Positions 7,051 through 13,896 are shown, counted from the stretch's first letter. The stretch is DNA of 18,439 nucleotides from Verrucomicrobiota bacterium (GCA_023430825.1 JAEYYL010000142.1:1-18439), one strand, 5' to 3'. Notes: a model not told the origin generated them from the sequence alone. Program-made: numbers and translations.

Positions 7051-9057
7051 TCACCACCCATAGCTGCGCTTGATGCGCACGGGTTCGTAGAGGTCGTTCG
7101 ACAATTCTAAAATGAAACGGCTGGGCGTGAGCAGCATGCCGCCGGGGCCGGCGCGCGTCGCCACTTTCGGATACATCAGGTAGAGTTCGTTCTTCGCGCG
7201 CGTCACGGCGACGTAGAAGAGACGGCGCTCCTCCTCGACGTCATTCGCCTCGATCGCGCGACGGCCGGGAAATTGGCCGTCGGCGAGGCCGATCACGAAG
7301 ACGACGTCGAACTCGAGCCCCTTCGATTGGTGAACGGTCGTGAGCTTCACCGAGTCGGGCGGCACCTCGACGTGGCGTTCACTGGTTTCGCCGTTCATGA
7401 GCGCGACCTGGGAGAGCATCTCGGCGATGTCGTCGAAGCGACTGGCGAAACCGACCAGGGCCTTCAACTCCTCGAGACGATCGATGTAGTCCGCATATTC
7501 GCCCTTCATGTAGTCGCCATACCAACCGTCGATCGCGGTCGAAATGACGGCGTCGGGCCGGCCGGTGCGCATGACTTCGGAGATCTGCTTGAGCGAGGCG
7601 CAGAAATTCGTCCAGTCGTCGCGCGCGTCCTTCGAGACCTTGGATTTCACGTCGTCGGTCGCGAGCACGTCCATGAAGTCGCGCTGCATGAGCCGGGCGA
7701 GGTCGTAGGCGGCGGCGTGGATTTTCTGGGCGCCCTTCTCGCCGACTTTGGGGAGGAGGACAGCGATGCGTTGCCAAGCGGATTCGTTGCGGGGGTTGGC
7801 GACGAACTGGACGAAAGCGACGAGATCGCGGACGTGCTGGCGTTCGAAGAATTTCACGCCGCTGGTGATCTGGTAGGGGACGCCGGCGCGGGAGAGGGCG
7901 AGTTGGACCTCGAGGGCGAGGAAGTGCGAGCGGTAGAGGATGGCGATCTCGCCGGGAGACACACCGTCGTCCTCGATGAGCGAGTGGATGCGCTTGAGGA
8001 TGAACTCGGCCTGTTCGCGATCATCCATGGCCTGGACGACGGCGGGCTTGTAGGCGTTGGCGCGGGAGGCGCGGAGTTCCTTGTCGAAGTGACGGCCCTT
8101 GGGCTGGGCTTCGAGGACGCCGTTGGCCAGCGCGAGGATTTGCGGCGTCGAGCGATAGTTGGTTTCGATGCGGTGGATGACGGTGCCGGGGTGACGCTCG
8201 GGGAACGTCATGATGTTTTCGAAATCGGCGCCGCGCCACGAGTAGATGCACTGCGCGTCGTCGCCCACGGCCATGATGCGGTGATGGGGGGCGAGCGTGT
8301 CGATGATCTGGGACTGGATGGTGTTCGTGTCCTGGTATTCGTCGACGAGGACATGCTTGAAGCGTCCGGCGAACCAGTTCGCGACGTCGGGCGATTTTTT
8401 CAGGAGTTCGAGCCAGAGTTCGAGGAGGTCATCGTAGTCGACGACGCCCTGTTCGTGCTTCTTTTTCGCGTAGGCGGCGGCGAACGGCGGGAGCATCAGC
8501 TTGATCTCCTCGTATTGCTGGAACTGTCGCTCGACGGTCTCGATGACGGATTTCTGGGTGTTGCGCGCGAGCGAGAGGACGTTGAAGAGCGGGCCGGGGC
8601 GGGGGTTGGTCTTGTCCTTGAAGAAGAGTTTGTTCTCGGACTCGACGACCTGCTTGAGGAGCGATTCGGATTCGTCGCTGTCGAGGATGGTGAAGTTTTT
8701 CGGGATGCCGATGGCGTCGCCATACATGCGGAGGGCGCGGTTGCCGATCGAGTGGAACGTGCCGCCCCAGAAGCGTCCGGGTTCGACGCCGGTGAGGTCC
8801 TGCACGCGGTGGAGCATCTCCTTTGCGGCCTTGTTGGTGAACGTGAGGAGGAGGATCTCCCAGGGCTTCACGCCCTTTGAGAGGAGATACGCGACGCGGT
8901 AGGTGAGTGTGCGGGTCTTGCCGGAGCCGGCGCCGGCGAGGACGAGGAGCGGGCCGGGCTCGGCGGTGACGGCGTGAAACTGCTCGTCGTTGAGCGAGGC
9001 GCGGAAATCGATCGGCGGAATGTCGGACGGCGGGCGTTGGTCGAGGGAAAATTCCAT
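7051..9057 (-). CDS. UvrD/Rep-family ATP-dependent DNA helicase
   Basis: A 668-residue superfamily-1A 3'-5' DNA helicase, expected in DNA repair or replication restart. The Walker A AGAGSGKT is at residues 41-48, preceded by the Q-motif region LNDEQFHAV. LTFTNKAAKEM (motif Ia) is at 71-81, Walker B DEYQDTN at 239-245, and motif III VGDDAQCIYSWRGADF at 264-279. Downstream come TNYRSTPQIL (motif IV), TTVHQSKGLEFDVVFVIG (motif V) and EERRLFYVAVTRAKNELYL (motif VI). Length is like Rep (about 670 aa) and shorter than UvrD/PcrA, and the long C-terminal extension with the RNA-polymerase-binding Tudor domain is absent. I therefore do not choose between uvrD, pcrA and rep. The frame extends upstream to 9162, but ATG 9057 is preferred because homology begins at LNDEQ. 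The leader CATCTCCCCTTTG is pyrimidine-rich without a ribosome binding site. Confidence 0.93.
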   Translation of the reverse strand: MEFSLDQRPPSDIPPIDFRASLNDEQFHAVTAEPGPLLVLAGAGSGKTRTLTYRVAYLLSKGVKPWEILLLTFTNKAAKEMLHRVQDLTGVEPGRFWGGTFHSIGNRALRMYGDAIGIPKNFTILDSDESESLLKQVVESENKLFFKDKTNPRPGPLFNVLSLARNTQKSVIETVERQFQQYEEIKLMLPPFAAAYAKKKHEQGVVDYDDLLELWLELLKKSPDVANWFAGRFKHVLVDEYQDTNTIQSQIIDTLAPHHRIMAVGDDAQCIYSWRGADFENIMTFPERHPGTVIHRIETNYRSTPQILALANGVLEAQPKGRHFDKELRASRANAYKPAVVQAMDDREQAEFILKRIHSLIEDDGVSPGEIAILYRSHFLALEVQLALSRAGVPYQITSGVKFFERQHVRDLVAFVQFVANPRNESAWQRIAVLLPKVGEKGAQKIHAAAYDLARLMQRDFMDVLATDDVKSKVSKDARDDWTNFCASLKQISEVMRTGRPDAVISTAIDGWYGDYMKGEYADYIDRLEELKALVGFASRFDDIAEMLSQVALMNGETSERHVEVPPDSVKLTTVHQSKGLEFDVVFVIGLADGQFPGRRAIEANDVEEERRLFYVAVTRAKNELYLMYPKVATRAGPGGMLLTPSRFILELSNDLYEPVRIKRSYGW

Positions 9058-9150
9058 CAAAGGGGAGATGGCCGCAAAGAAGCGCGGTCGGCGCAAAAGA
9101 AAAAAGCCGGCGTTCGGAATGCCGGTGGGGCGCGGCGCGCGCGAAGCGAG

Positions 9151-9173
9151 AATGTCATACATTATATGACATT
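9151..9173. promoter_or_regulatory. AT-rich inverted repeat upstream of the helicase gene
   Basis: AATGTCAT (9151-9158) and ATGACATT (9166-9173) are perfect complements around a 7-nt AT-rich spacer. This stands out in a GC-rich surround, 94 bp upstream of the helicase start. The symmetry suggests a dimeric repressor site. It does not match the LexA consensus CTGTN8ACAG, so SOS control cannot be claimed from it. Confidence 0.45.
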
Positions 9174-9190
9174 GTGTTGGGCGGGGGCGG

Positions 9191-9391
9191 CGAGGAAATC
9201 AGGCTTCCTCGCGTCGCGAGGACCGGGAATAGCCGGGGCTTTCAAGCCACGGGTGGTTCAGTCGGACCCGACGCGTCGCGTAGCGACGCTCGAGGCGCGG
9301 CCATGAAGCGTTGCGTAGCGAACGCCTCATGAGGCAACCCGCTGCGATGGCCTGAACGCCACGGCTCTTCTCGTGAGGTCGCCCCGCGACC
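9191..9391. repeat. Cluster of short palindromes (REP-like) in a gene-free stretch
   Basis: The region from the helicase start to rpmG (9058-9493) has no convincing gene. Its middle holds consecutive hairpins. CCTCGCG-T-CGCGAGG is at 9207-9221. GCGTCGC-GTA-GCGACGC is at 9273-9289. An imperfect GCGTTGCGTAGCGAACGC is at 9308-9325, overlapping the perfect 12-mer GCCTCATGAGGC at 9324-9335. GGTCGC-CCC-GCGACC is at 9377-9391. Two units share the loop core GCGTAGCG. The layout resembles a composite repetitive extragenic palindrome. A 65-codon minus-strand frame across it looks like a by-product of the repeat. Confidence 0.6.
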
Positions 9392-9461
9392 GCCAAAAAA
9401 CTGATTTGCGCGCCGACCCCGGACGTCCCGCAGTTTGAGATTGCGCCGGGCGGGGCGGGGG

Positions 9462-9480
9462 CTTTGCTCTGACCCCTTCA
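9462..9480 (+). promoter_or_regulatory. C/T-rich element before rpmG, shared with tRNA-Phe
   Basis: CTTTGCTCTGACCCCTTCA ends 13 nt before the rpmG start codon. Nearly the same string, differing by one substitution and one missing C, ends 7 nt before tRNA-Phe (16326-16343). Occurring upstream of two genes of the translation machinery, it may be part of a promoter or leader. A TTGAGA at 9435-9440 is too far upstream for standard -35/-10 spacing. Confidence 0.35.
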
Positions 9481-9493
9481 TCCATTTACCACC

Positions 9494-9658
9494 ATGCAAG
9501 AACTCGTCACGTTGGAGTGCACCGAAGCCAAGAAAGAGGGCAAACCCGTTTCCCGTTACCTCACGTTCCGGAACAAGAAGACCGTCACGGAGCGCATCGA
9601 GAAGAAGAAGTATAACCCGCACCTGAAGCGGCACACGGTGCACAAGGAGATCAAGTAA
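9494..9658 (+). CDS. rpmG: 50S ribosomal protein L33
   Basis: A 54-residue ribosomal protein of the large subunit, located near the E-site tRNA. The sequence begins MQELVTLECTEAKKEGKPVS and continues with RYLTFRNKKTVTERIEKKKYNP and LKRHTVHKEIK. The T-x-R-x-E-x-K-K-Y-N-P-x-L-K-R-H-x-x-H-K-E block is the L33 signature. Only one cysteine (Cys9) is present, so this is the zinc-free C-minus form that lacks the CxxC pairs. ATG 9494 is the only sensible start and has no Shine-Dalgarno sequence (leader TTTACCACC). It is transcribed alone: no rpmB, secE or tRNA gene sits beside it, and a strong terminator follows 50 bp after the stop. Confidence 0.96.
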   Translation: MQELVTLECTEAKKEGKPVSRYLTFRNKKTVTERIEKKKYNPHLKRHTVHKEIK

Positions 9659-9707
9659 GGCGTTCGTTGAGCGCGACCGGCGGCAGGCGCCGGTTCTATC
9701 AACAGCA

Positions 9708-9740
9708 AAGCCGGGCTTTTTGCCCGGCTTTTTGCTTTTT
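9708..9740 (+). terminator. Intrinsic terminator of rpmG
   Basis: GCCGGGC (9710-9716), a T5 loop, GCCCGGC (9722-9728), with flanking AA/TT pairs, then TTTTTGCTTTTT. A separate perfect 7-bp hairpin, ACCGGCG-GCAGG-CGCCGGT, precedes it at 9676-9694. This is a strong rho-independent terminator for rpmG. It may also help stop the opposing gene that ends at 9772. Confidence 0.9.
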
Positions 9741-9771
9741 GGGTTTTGAGACTGTGCTGCGGATGGGTCCG

Positions 9772-10065
9772 TCAGCCGGTCTTTTTCTGCGGGAGCGAGG
9801 TGAAAGGGACGCTCGTCGCCGGGCCGCTGGAGCCGCCGGTGGGCGGGTTGGGCTGCTGTTGTCGTCGGGCGGCCCGCCAGCCTTCGCGATGCTTGCGAAT
9901 CCAGTCGAGGAGCGCGCGTTCGAAACCGATGTCGTAGCCCAACCGTTCCGACTCCAGCCACTTGTGCTTTAGGATCTCTTCGCGCTCGGCCAGGAATTCC
10001 TGGTAGAGGCTGGATTGCTTGACGAAATCTCGGCTGGTCGCTGGCTCTGGTGCGGAGGAAGTCAT
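9772..10065 (-). CDS. Small conserved hypothetical protein
   Basis: A 97-residue soluble protein I cannot assign. The core LYQEFLAEREEILKHKWLESERLGYDIGFERALLDWIRKHREGWR (residues about 20-64) is charged and helical and has the look of a family motif: E-R-E-E-I-L-K-H-K-W-x-E-S, then D-I-G-F-E-x-A-L-x-D-W. I believe short proteins with this motif are common in several Gram-negative phyla, but I can name no function. The tail is Pro/Gln/Ser-rich and low in complexity. No signal peptide, membrane segment or Cys/His site is seen. ATG 10065 (MTSSAPEPATS) is preferred over the longer open frame to 10125, whose extra residues look non-coding. It lies 72 bp downstream of mrp on the same strand, so co-transcription with mrp is plausible. 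Confidence 0.72.
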   Translation of the reverse strand: MTSSAPEPATSRDFVKQSSLYQEFLAEREEILKHKWLESERLGYDIGFERALLDWIRKHREGWRAARRQQQPNPPTGGSSGPATSVPFTSLPQKKTG

Positions 10066-10137
10066 TCGGCAGATCGGCGCGGACGAAAATGAGAGGGACG
10101 CGGACACGACTGTCAATGCCCGCAATTTTCCTAAATG

Positions 10138-11235
10138 TTACACCTGTGGGGTCGACGGTCGCGCGAGCGACGCGAGCAACGAGTCGGCGATCTGGCGAAA
10201 GACCTGGCCGGCGGCTCCGTCGGGCGTCTTGACGACAATGGGCAGGCCGGAATCGCCGCCTTCGCGGATTTCCGGGATGAGTGGAACCTGTCCGAGGAGC
10301 GTCGTGCCGAGGCGTTCGGCGGCGACGATGCCGCCGCCGCTGCCGAAGAGCGCGTGTTTCGCGCCGGTGGGATCGACGAAGTAGCTCATGTTCTCGGCGA
10401 CGCCGAGGAGCGGGACGTTGACCTTCTGAAACATCAGGCCGCCTTTGCGCGCAACGTTGGTCGCGGCGGCTTGCGGGGTGGTGACGATGACGGCGCCGTC
10501 GAGCGGGAGGGTTTGCACGAGCGAGAGTTGGGCGTCGCCGGTGCCGGGCGGGAGGTCGACGAGCAGCACGTCGAGTTCGCCCCATTGCACGTTTTGGACG
10601 AACTGCTGCACAGTCTTCATGATCATCGGGCCGCGCCAAACGACGGGCGTGTTGTCGTCGACGAGGAAGCCCATGCTCATGACCTTCACGCCGTGGCGCT
10701 CCATCGGGATGAGCATCGCGGCGGCGCCGTCGCCTTCGACTTCGGGGCGGCCGTCGAGGCCCATCATGAGCGGAACGCTCGGACCGTAGATGTCGCAATC
10801 CATCAGGCCGACGCGGCCGGGGCGGCCCTTTGCGGTGAGGAGTTGAGCGAGGGCGCAGGCGAGGTTGACCGCGAACGTGCTCTTGCCGACGCCGCCCTTG
10901 CCGGAGCCGATGGCGACGGCGTGGCGAATGGTTTTCGGCGCGCCGGCGTTACCACCGAGATTGCCGCCGGAGCCCGCCGACGGGGCAGGTTTGGCGGCGG
11001 AAACGGCGATGTCGACGATGGTGTCCTTCACGCCGGGAATCGCGCGCAGGCAGGCGTCGACCTCGCGCTTGAGATGCAGGGGCGTTTTCGGGTCGCTGGT
11101 CGTGATCGCGAGCGAGACTTTCGCCGTGCCGTCCACGAGAGCGGCGGAGCGGACGAGCCCGAACGAAACGATGTCGCGGCTGAATCCGGGATATTTGACC
11201 TGCTTGAGATGTTCTTTGATTTCGTCGGGACTCAC
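10138..11235 (-). CDS. mrp: Mrp/ApbC/NBP35-family P-loop Fe-S carrier ATPase
   Basis: A 365-residue member of the family that binds an iron-sulfur cluster on a homodimer and passes it to apo-enzymes using ATP. Residues 1-80 are a MIP18/DUF59 domain. AIGSGKGGVGKST (108-120) is the deviant Walker A with the signature Lys, DCDIYGPS (147-154) the Mrp switch I motif, and VDLPPGTGD (226-234) the Walker B region. ENMSYF (281-286) is where the CxxC cluster ligands normally follow, but here the next residues are VDPTGAKHALFG and no cysteine pair exists. A GGN/GSG-rich linker (85-100) joins the domains. The start is a GTG (MSPDEIKEHL) without a ribosome binding site. The gene diverges from the TolB-like gene. 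ATPase function is likely; cluster binding by the usual ligands is not. Confidence 0.93.
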   Translation of the reverse strand: MSPDEIKEHLKQVKYPGFSRDIVSFGLVRSAALVDGTAKVSLAITTSDPKTPLHLKREVDACLRAIPGVKDTIVDIAVSAAKPAPSAGSGGNLGGNAGAPKTIRHAVAIGSGKGGVGKSTFAVNLACALAQLLTAKGRPGRVGLMDCDIYGPSVPLMMGLDGRPEVEGDGAAAMLIPMERHGVKVMSMGFLVDDNTPVVWRGPMIMKTVQQFVQNVQWGELDVLLVDLPPGTGDAQLSLVQTLPLDGAVIVTTPQAAATNVARKGGLMFQKVNVPLLGVAENMSYFVDPTGAKHALFGSGGGIVAAERLGTTLLGQVPLIPEIREGGDSGLPIVVKTPDGAAGQVFRQIADSLLASLARPSTPQV

Positions 11236-11302
11236 GGGCGGAGAAATTGGCGGCGGAAAAAGGAAATAAAGTTGTTATGGCCGGAGGCGGTGTAAATAGA
11301 AA

Positions 11303-11319
11303 TGCCGAAACCTTCGGCA
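11303..11319. other. Hairpin in the mrp/TolB-like divergent region
   Basis: TGCCGAA-ACC-TTCGGCA is a perfect 7-bp stem with 3-nt loop, 23 bp upstream of the TolB-like start codon. It is either a regulatory palindrome or a 5'-UTR hairpin. There is no T tract. Confidence 0.4.
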
Positions 11320-11342
11320 CGTTTAAGCCACACAGTCACGTC

Positions 11343-12530
11343 ATGCAAAAATTTCTTCGCCTCGTTTTCTTTCTCTCGTTCCTGGCCGGTCCCGCCCTTG
11401 CGCAGCGCGACATCGGCGAAGTCGTCGTCAGCGCGGAGCGTCACACGATTCCCGTGCGGGTGTCGGCCAACGTGCCCGAGTTGAACCAGCTCGCGTTGCA
11501 GGCATTCGGCGCGCACGGACGGTATCGGCTCACGGCGACGGGTTATGCTTACGACATCAAGTTCTCGCAGGCGACGGCGTCGCAGGTGCGGGTCGACATC
11601 ACGCGCGGGAGCGCGGGCACGCCGGTCGCGTCTCAGGTGGCGACGGGCGCGAGTGCGCGTGAGGCGCTGCTGCGGGCGGCGGACATCGCGGTGGAGCGCA
11701 CGAACGGTCTCGGGTTGAAGGGGTTTTTCACGGCGCAGCTCGCGTTCATCGGCGAGCGGACGGGCAAGAAAGAGGTTTACACGTCGGACTTGTTTTTCGG
11801 CGGAGCGAAGCAGATCACGCGGGACAACACGCACGCGTTGATGCCGCGCTGGTCGCCCGATGGCGGAAAGCTGCTTTACACGAGTTATTTCAGGGCGGGC
11901 TTCCCGGACATTTTTCAGATCAACCTCGGCACGTATCAGCGGACGACGTTCGTGAGTTTCAAAGGCACGAACACCGGTGCGCGCTACAGCCCGAATGGGC
12001 AGCAGGTGGCGATGATTTTGACGGGCGAGGGCACGCCGGAGGTTTATGTGAGCAATGCGCAAGGCCGGCAGGTGGCGCGCAAGACCCGCTCGGATGCCGT
12101 GAAATCTTCGCCGTGCTTTTCGCCGGACGGCTCCCGCATCGTGTTCGCGATGGAACCGGGGCCGCAGCTTTACGTGATCTCCACTGCTGGTGGGCAGGCA
12201 ACGCGGGTATCCTCCGGGATCAGCGGCTACTGTGCCGAGCCGGACTGGAGTCGGACGGATCCGAACAAGATTGCGTTCACGATGCGGGTGGGCCGGAACT
12301 TTCAGATCGGCGTGTTGGATGTGTCGACGCGCACCGGCGGCCAGGTTTCGAAGGCGCCGTTTGACGGGGTGGAACCGTGCTGGCTGGCGGACGGGCGGCA
12401 CATCGTCTATACCGCCCGGACGGCGACGGCCAGCCGCATTTGTATTTTGGATACGGTGACCGGCAAGAGCGTGCCGGTGAGCCCGACTTCGTTTGGGCGG
12501 GTGATGCAGGCGAACGCGCTGCTGCGATAG
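11343..12530 (+). CDS. tolB: Exported TolB-like beta-propeller protein
   Basis: A 395-residue protein of the TolB/PD40 propeller family, which in Gram-negative bacteria works in the periplasm with Pal and the TolQRA complex in envelope constriction. The N-terminus MQKFLRLVFFLSFLAGPALA-Q is a clear signal peptide with cleavage after Ala20. Residues about 30-130 match the TolB N-terminal domain in position. At least five PD40 blades follow: PRWSPDGGKLLYTSY, ARYSPNGQQVAMI, PCFSPDGSRIVFAM, PDWSRTDPNKIAFTM and PCWLADGRHIVYTA. The frame begins at 11247, but ATG 11343 starts the signal peptide exactly. No pal, tolQ, tolR or tolA gene is adjacent, so the symbol is a family-level guess. It converges with sodA and shares its terminator. 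Confidence 0.82.
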   Translation: MQKFLRLVFFLSFLAGPALAQRDIGEVVVSAERHTIPVRVSANVPELNQLALQAFGAHGRYRLTATGYAYDIKFSQATASQVRVDITRGSAGTPVASQVATGASAREALLRAADIAVERTNGLGLKGFFTAQLAFIGERTGKKEVYTSDLFFGGAKQITRDNTHALMPRWSPDGGKLLYTSYFRAGFPDIFQINLGTYQRTTFVSFKGTNTGARYSPNGQQVAMILTGEGTPEVYVSNAQGRQVARKTRSDAVKSSPCFSPDGSRIVFAMEPGPQLYVISTAGGQATRVSSGISGYCAEPDWSRTDPNKIAFTMRVGRNFQIGVLDVSTRTGGQVSKAPFDGVEPCWLADGRHIVYTARTATASRICILDTVTGKSVPVSPTSFGRVMQANALLR

Positions 12531-12550
12531 GCGTGGAGGGATCCTCGGAC

Positions 12551-12571
12551 GGACGCCTCGGAGAGGCGTCC
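12551..12571. repeat. GGACGCCTC-GGA-GAGGCGTCC palindrome
   Basis: Perfect 9-bp stem with a 3-nt loop, 20 bp after the TolB-like stop and just before the terminator hairpin. The 'GACGCCTC...GAGGCGTC' unit looks like a dispersed extragenic palindrome. From this window alone only one copy is seen. Confidence 0.55.
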
Positions 12572-12579
12572 CTACCTAA

Positions 12580-12607
12580 AAAAGCCGCACCTTTCGGTGC
12601 GGCTTTT
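12580..12607. terminator. Bidirectional terminator between tolB-like gene and sodA
   Basis: AAAAGCCGCACC (12580-12591), loop TTTC, GGTGCGGCTTTT (12596-12607): a perfect 12-bp stem with A tract on one side and T tract on the other. It can therefore stop transcription from both convergent genes. Confidence 0.92.
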
Positions 12608-12629
12608 GGTTTTGAGGGTATGCGCGCGC

Positions 12630-13259
12630 TTACTTCGCGGCGGTGTAGTTCGCTTCGGCGGCGTCCCAGTCGACGACGTTCCACCAGGCGGTGACGTAGT
12701 CGGGACGGCGGTTCTGATAATTGAGGTAGTAGGCGTGCTCCCAGACATCGAGGCCGATGACGGGTTTGCCTTCGAAACCGGCGACGGCCTTGCCCATGAG
12801 TGGGCTGTCCTGGTTGGCGGTCGAGCCGACGGCGAGTTTGCCGTCCGCGCCGACGACGAGCCAGGCCCAGCCGGAACCGAAGCGCGTGGCGGCGGCCTTG
12901 CCGAAGTCTTCCTTGAACTTCGCGAAACCGCCGAGCTCTGCGTCGATCGCGGCGGCGAGCTTGCCCTTGGGAGCGCCGCCCTTGCCGGGGCCGAGAATCT
13001 TCCAGAAGAACGCGTGGTTGGAGTGACCGCCGGCGTTGTTGCGGACGCCGCCACGGATGGCTTCGGGCACGCGGCTCAGGTCCTTGATGAGCTCGTTGAC
13101 GTCGAGTGCGGCGAGATCGGCGTGATCCTTCAGCAGATTGTTGGCGTTGGTGATGTAGGCCTGGTGATGCTTCGTGTGATGGATTTCCATCGTCTTGGCG
13201 TCGATGTGCGGCGCGAGGGCATCGTAGGCGTAGGGGAGTTTCGGCAGTTCGTAAGCCAT
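12630..13259 (-). CDS. sodA: Superoxide dismutase, Fe/Mn family, Mn-type
   Basis: Converts superoxide to hydrogen peroxide and oxygen in the cytoplasm. At 209 residues the length is normal and no signal peptide is present. The metal ligands are His27 (IHHTKHH), His82 (GGHSNHAFFW), Asp171 and His175 (DVWEHAYYLNYQNRRPDY). Discriminating residues favour manganese: Gly77-Gly78 before HxNH rather than AAQxWNH, and Gln150 in STANQDSPLM, the outer-sphere glutamine position of Mn enzymes. Cambialistic use cannot be excluded. ATG 13259 has no Shine-Dalgarno sequence (leader GTAACCACACCATACC). The gene is monocistronic by layout: a terminator on its 3' side and about 240 bp to the divergent rpsP. Confidence 0.96.
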   Translation of the reverse strand: MAYELPKLPYAYDALAPHIDAKTMEIHHTKHHQAYITNANNLLKDHADLAALDVNELIKDLSRVPEAIRGGVRNNAGGHSNHAFFWKILGPGKGGAPKGKLAAAIDAELGGFAKFKEDFGKAAATRFGSGWAWLVVGADGKLAVGSTANQDSPLMGKAVAGFEGKPVIGLDVWEHAYYLNYQNRRPDYVTAWWNVVDWDAAEANYTAAK

Positions 13260-13427
13260 GGTATGGTGTGGTTACTGGTTGATGAGAAAGGGGCAAACGT
13301 GGGAGGGGTCGCGGACGCCGTCAACTGTCGGAGCGGATTTATCGGCAACGCTCCCGGCCTGCTCGATGGTGCCGGCGCGGTCGTGGGCCGGCCGCGAAAT
13401 TTGGGCCTGGCGGACGGGATGCTATGC

Positions 13428-13456
13428 TTGACAAGGGGAGGGCGGAAAGGTCTTGT
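13428..13456 (+). promoter_or_regulatory. Candidate promoter for rpsP operon
   Basis: A perfect TTGACA at 13428-13433 is followed 17 nt later by TCTTGT (13451-13456), which keeps only part of the TATAAT pattern. It lies 44 bp before the rpsP start, a sensible distance. It stands at the end of the 240-bp sodA-rpsP gap, in which I see no other gene. Confidence 0.45.
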
Positions 13457-13499
13457 CCTCGACTTTTCCAAGCAAGAACAGCTCCGCAAAACATCCGTC

Positions 13500-13775
13500 A
13501 TGGCTCTCAAAATTCGTCTTACCAAGGTTGGCTCCGTGCATCAGCCGCTCTATCGCGTCGTGGTTGCCGAAGCCCGTTCGCGTCGCGATGGCGACGCCGT
13601 CGAGAACCTCGGCACCTACACCCCGAAGACCAAGGGTAACCCGATCAACCTCAAGCTCGACCGCGTCGATTACTGGCTGAGCAAAGGGGCGCTGCCGACC
13701 GACACGATGCACGCGATGATCAAGAAGGCCCGCCGCGCCGCTGCGGCGAACGAGACCGCTCCGGTTGCGAGCTGA
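13500..13775 (+). CDS. rpsP: 30S ribosomal protein S16
   Basis: A 91-residue ribosomal protein of the 30S body, needed for early assembly. It starts MALKIRLTKVGSVHQPLYRVVVAEARSRRDGDAVENLGTYTP, the unmistakable S16 N-terminus. YWLSKGALPTDTMHAMIKKA is the conserved C-terminal part. A short Ala-rich tail ends it. The frame is open much further upstream (to 12597), but that is antisense to sodA; ATG 13500 is fixed by homology. No ribosome binding site is seen (leader AAACATCCGTC). It is first in the cluster rpsP-trmD-rplS, with rimM, normally next, missing. Confidence 0.97.
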   Translation: MALKIRLTKVGSVHQPLYRVVVAEARSRRDGDAVENLGTYTPKTKGNPINLKLDRVDYWLSKGALPTDTMHAMIKKARRAAAANETAPVAS

Positions 13776-13817
13776 TTTCGAATCAGAGTGACGGAGGCAC
13801 GGAGCTTCCGAATGACG

Positions 13818-13852
13818 AACCTCGGACCGAACGTTCCGAGGTTTTGTTTTGT
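13818..13852 (+). terminator. Terminator/attenuator between rpsP and trmD
   Basis: AACCTCGGA (13818-13826) and TCCGAGGTT (13835-13843) form a perfect 9-bp stem with an 8-nt loop, followed by TTGTTTTGTTG. This looks like an intrinsic terminator inside the cluster, which would lower trmD-rplS transcription relative to rpsP unless those genes have their own promoter. Confidence 0.8.
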
Positions 13853-13896
13853 TGGGATTCCCCGAGCTCGCCCCGTCTCCTGCTGACCCCCCTTCG

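Noticed and set aside
7273..8880. Plus-strand open frame of 535 codons opposite the helicase gene
   Set aside because: The translation is a Glu/Asp/Gly/Val-rich low-complexity shadow, and the minus strand has all helicase motifs in order.
9199..9396. 65-codon minus-strand frame in the gap before rpmG
   Set aside because: It runs straight through the palindrome cluster; its residues (RRYATRRVRLNHPW...) follow from the repeat sequence, and there is no start signal or family resemblance that I can support.
9242..10798. Minus-strand open frame of 518 codons spanning rpmG, its terminator and part of mrp
   Set aside because: It crosses a terminator, is antisense to rpmG, overlaps mrp in another frame, and has Arg-rich non-protein-like composition.
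12597..13499. Upstream extension of the rpsP frame
   Set aside because: The extension is antisense to sodA and then crosses the sodA-rpsP gap and the candidate promoter. S16 homology starts exactly at the ATG at 13500.
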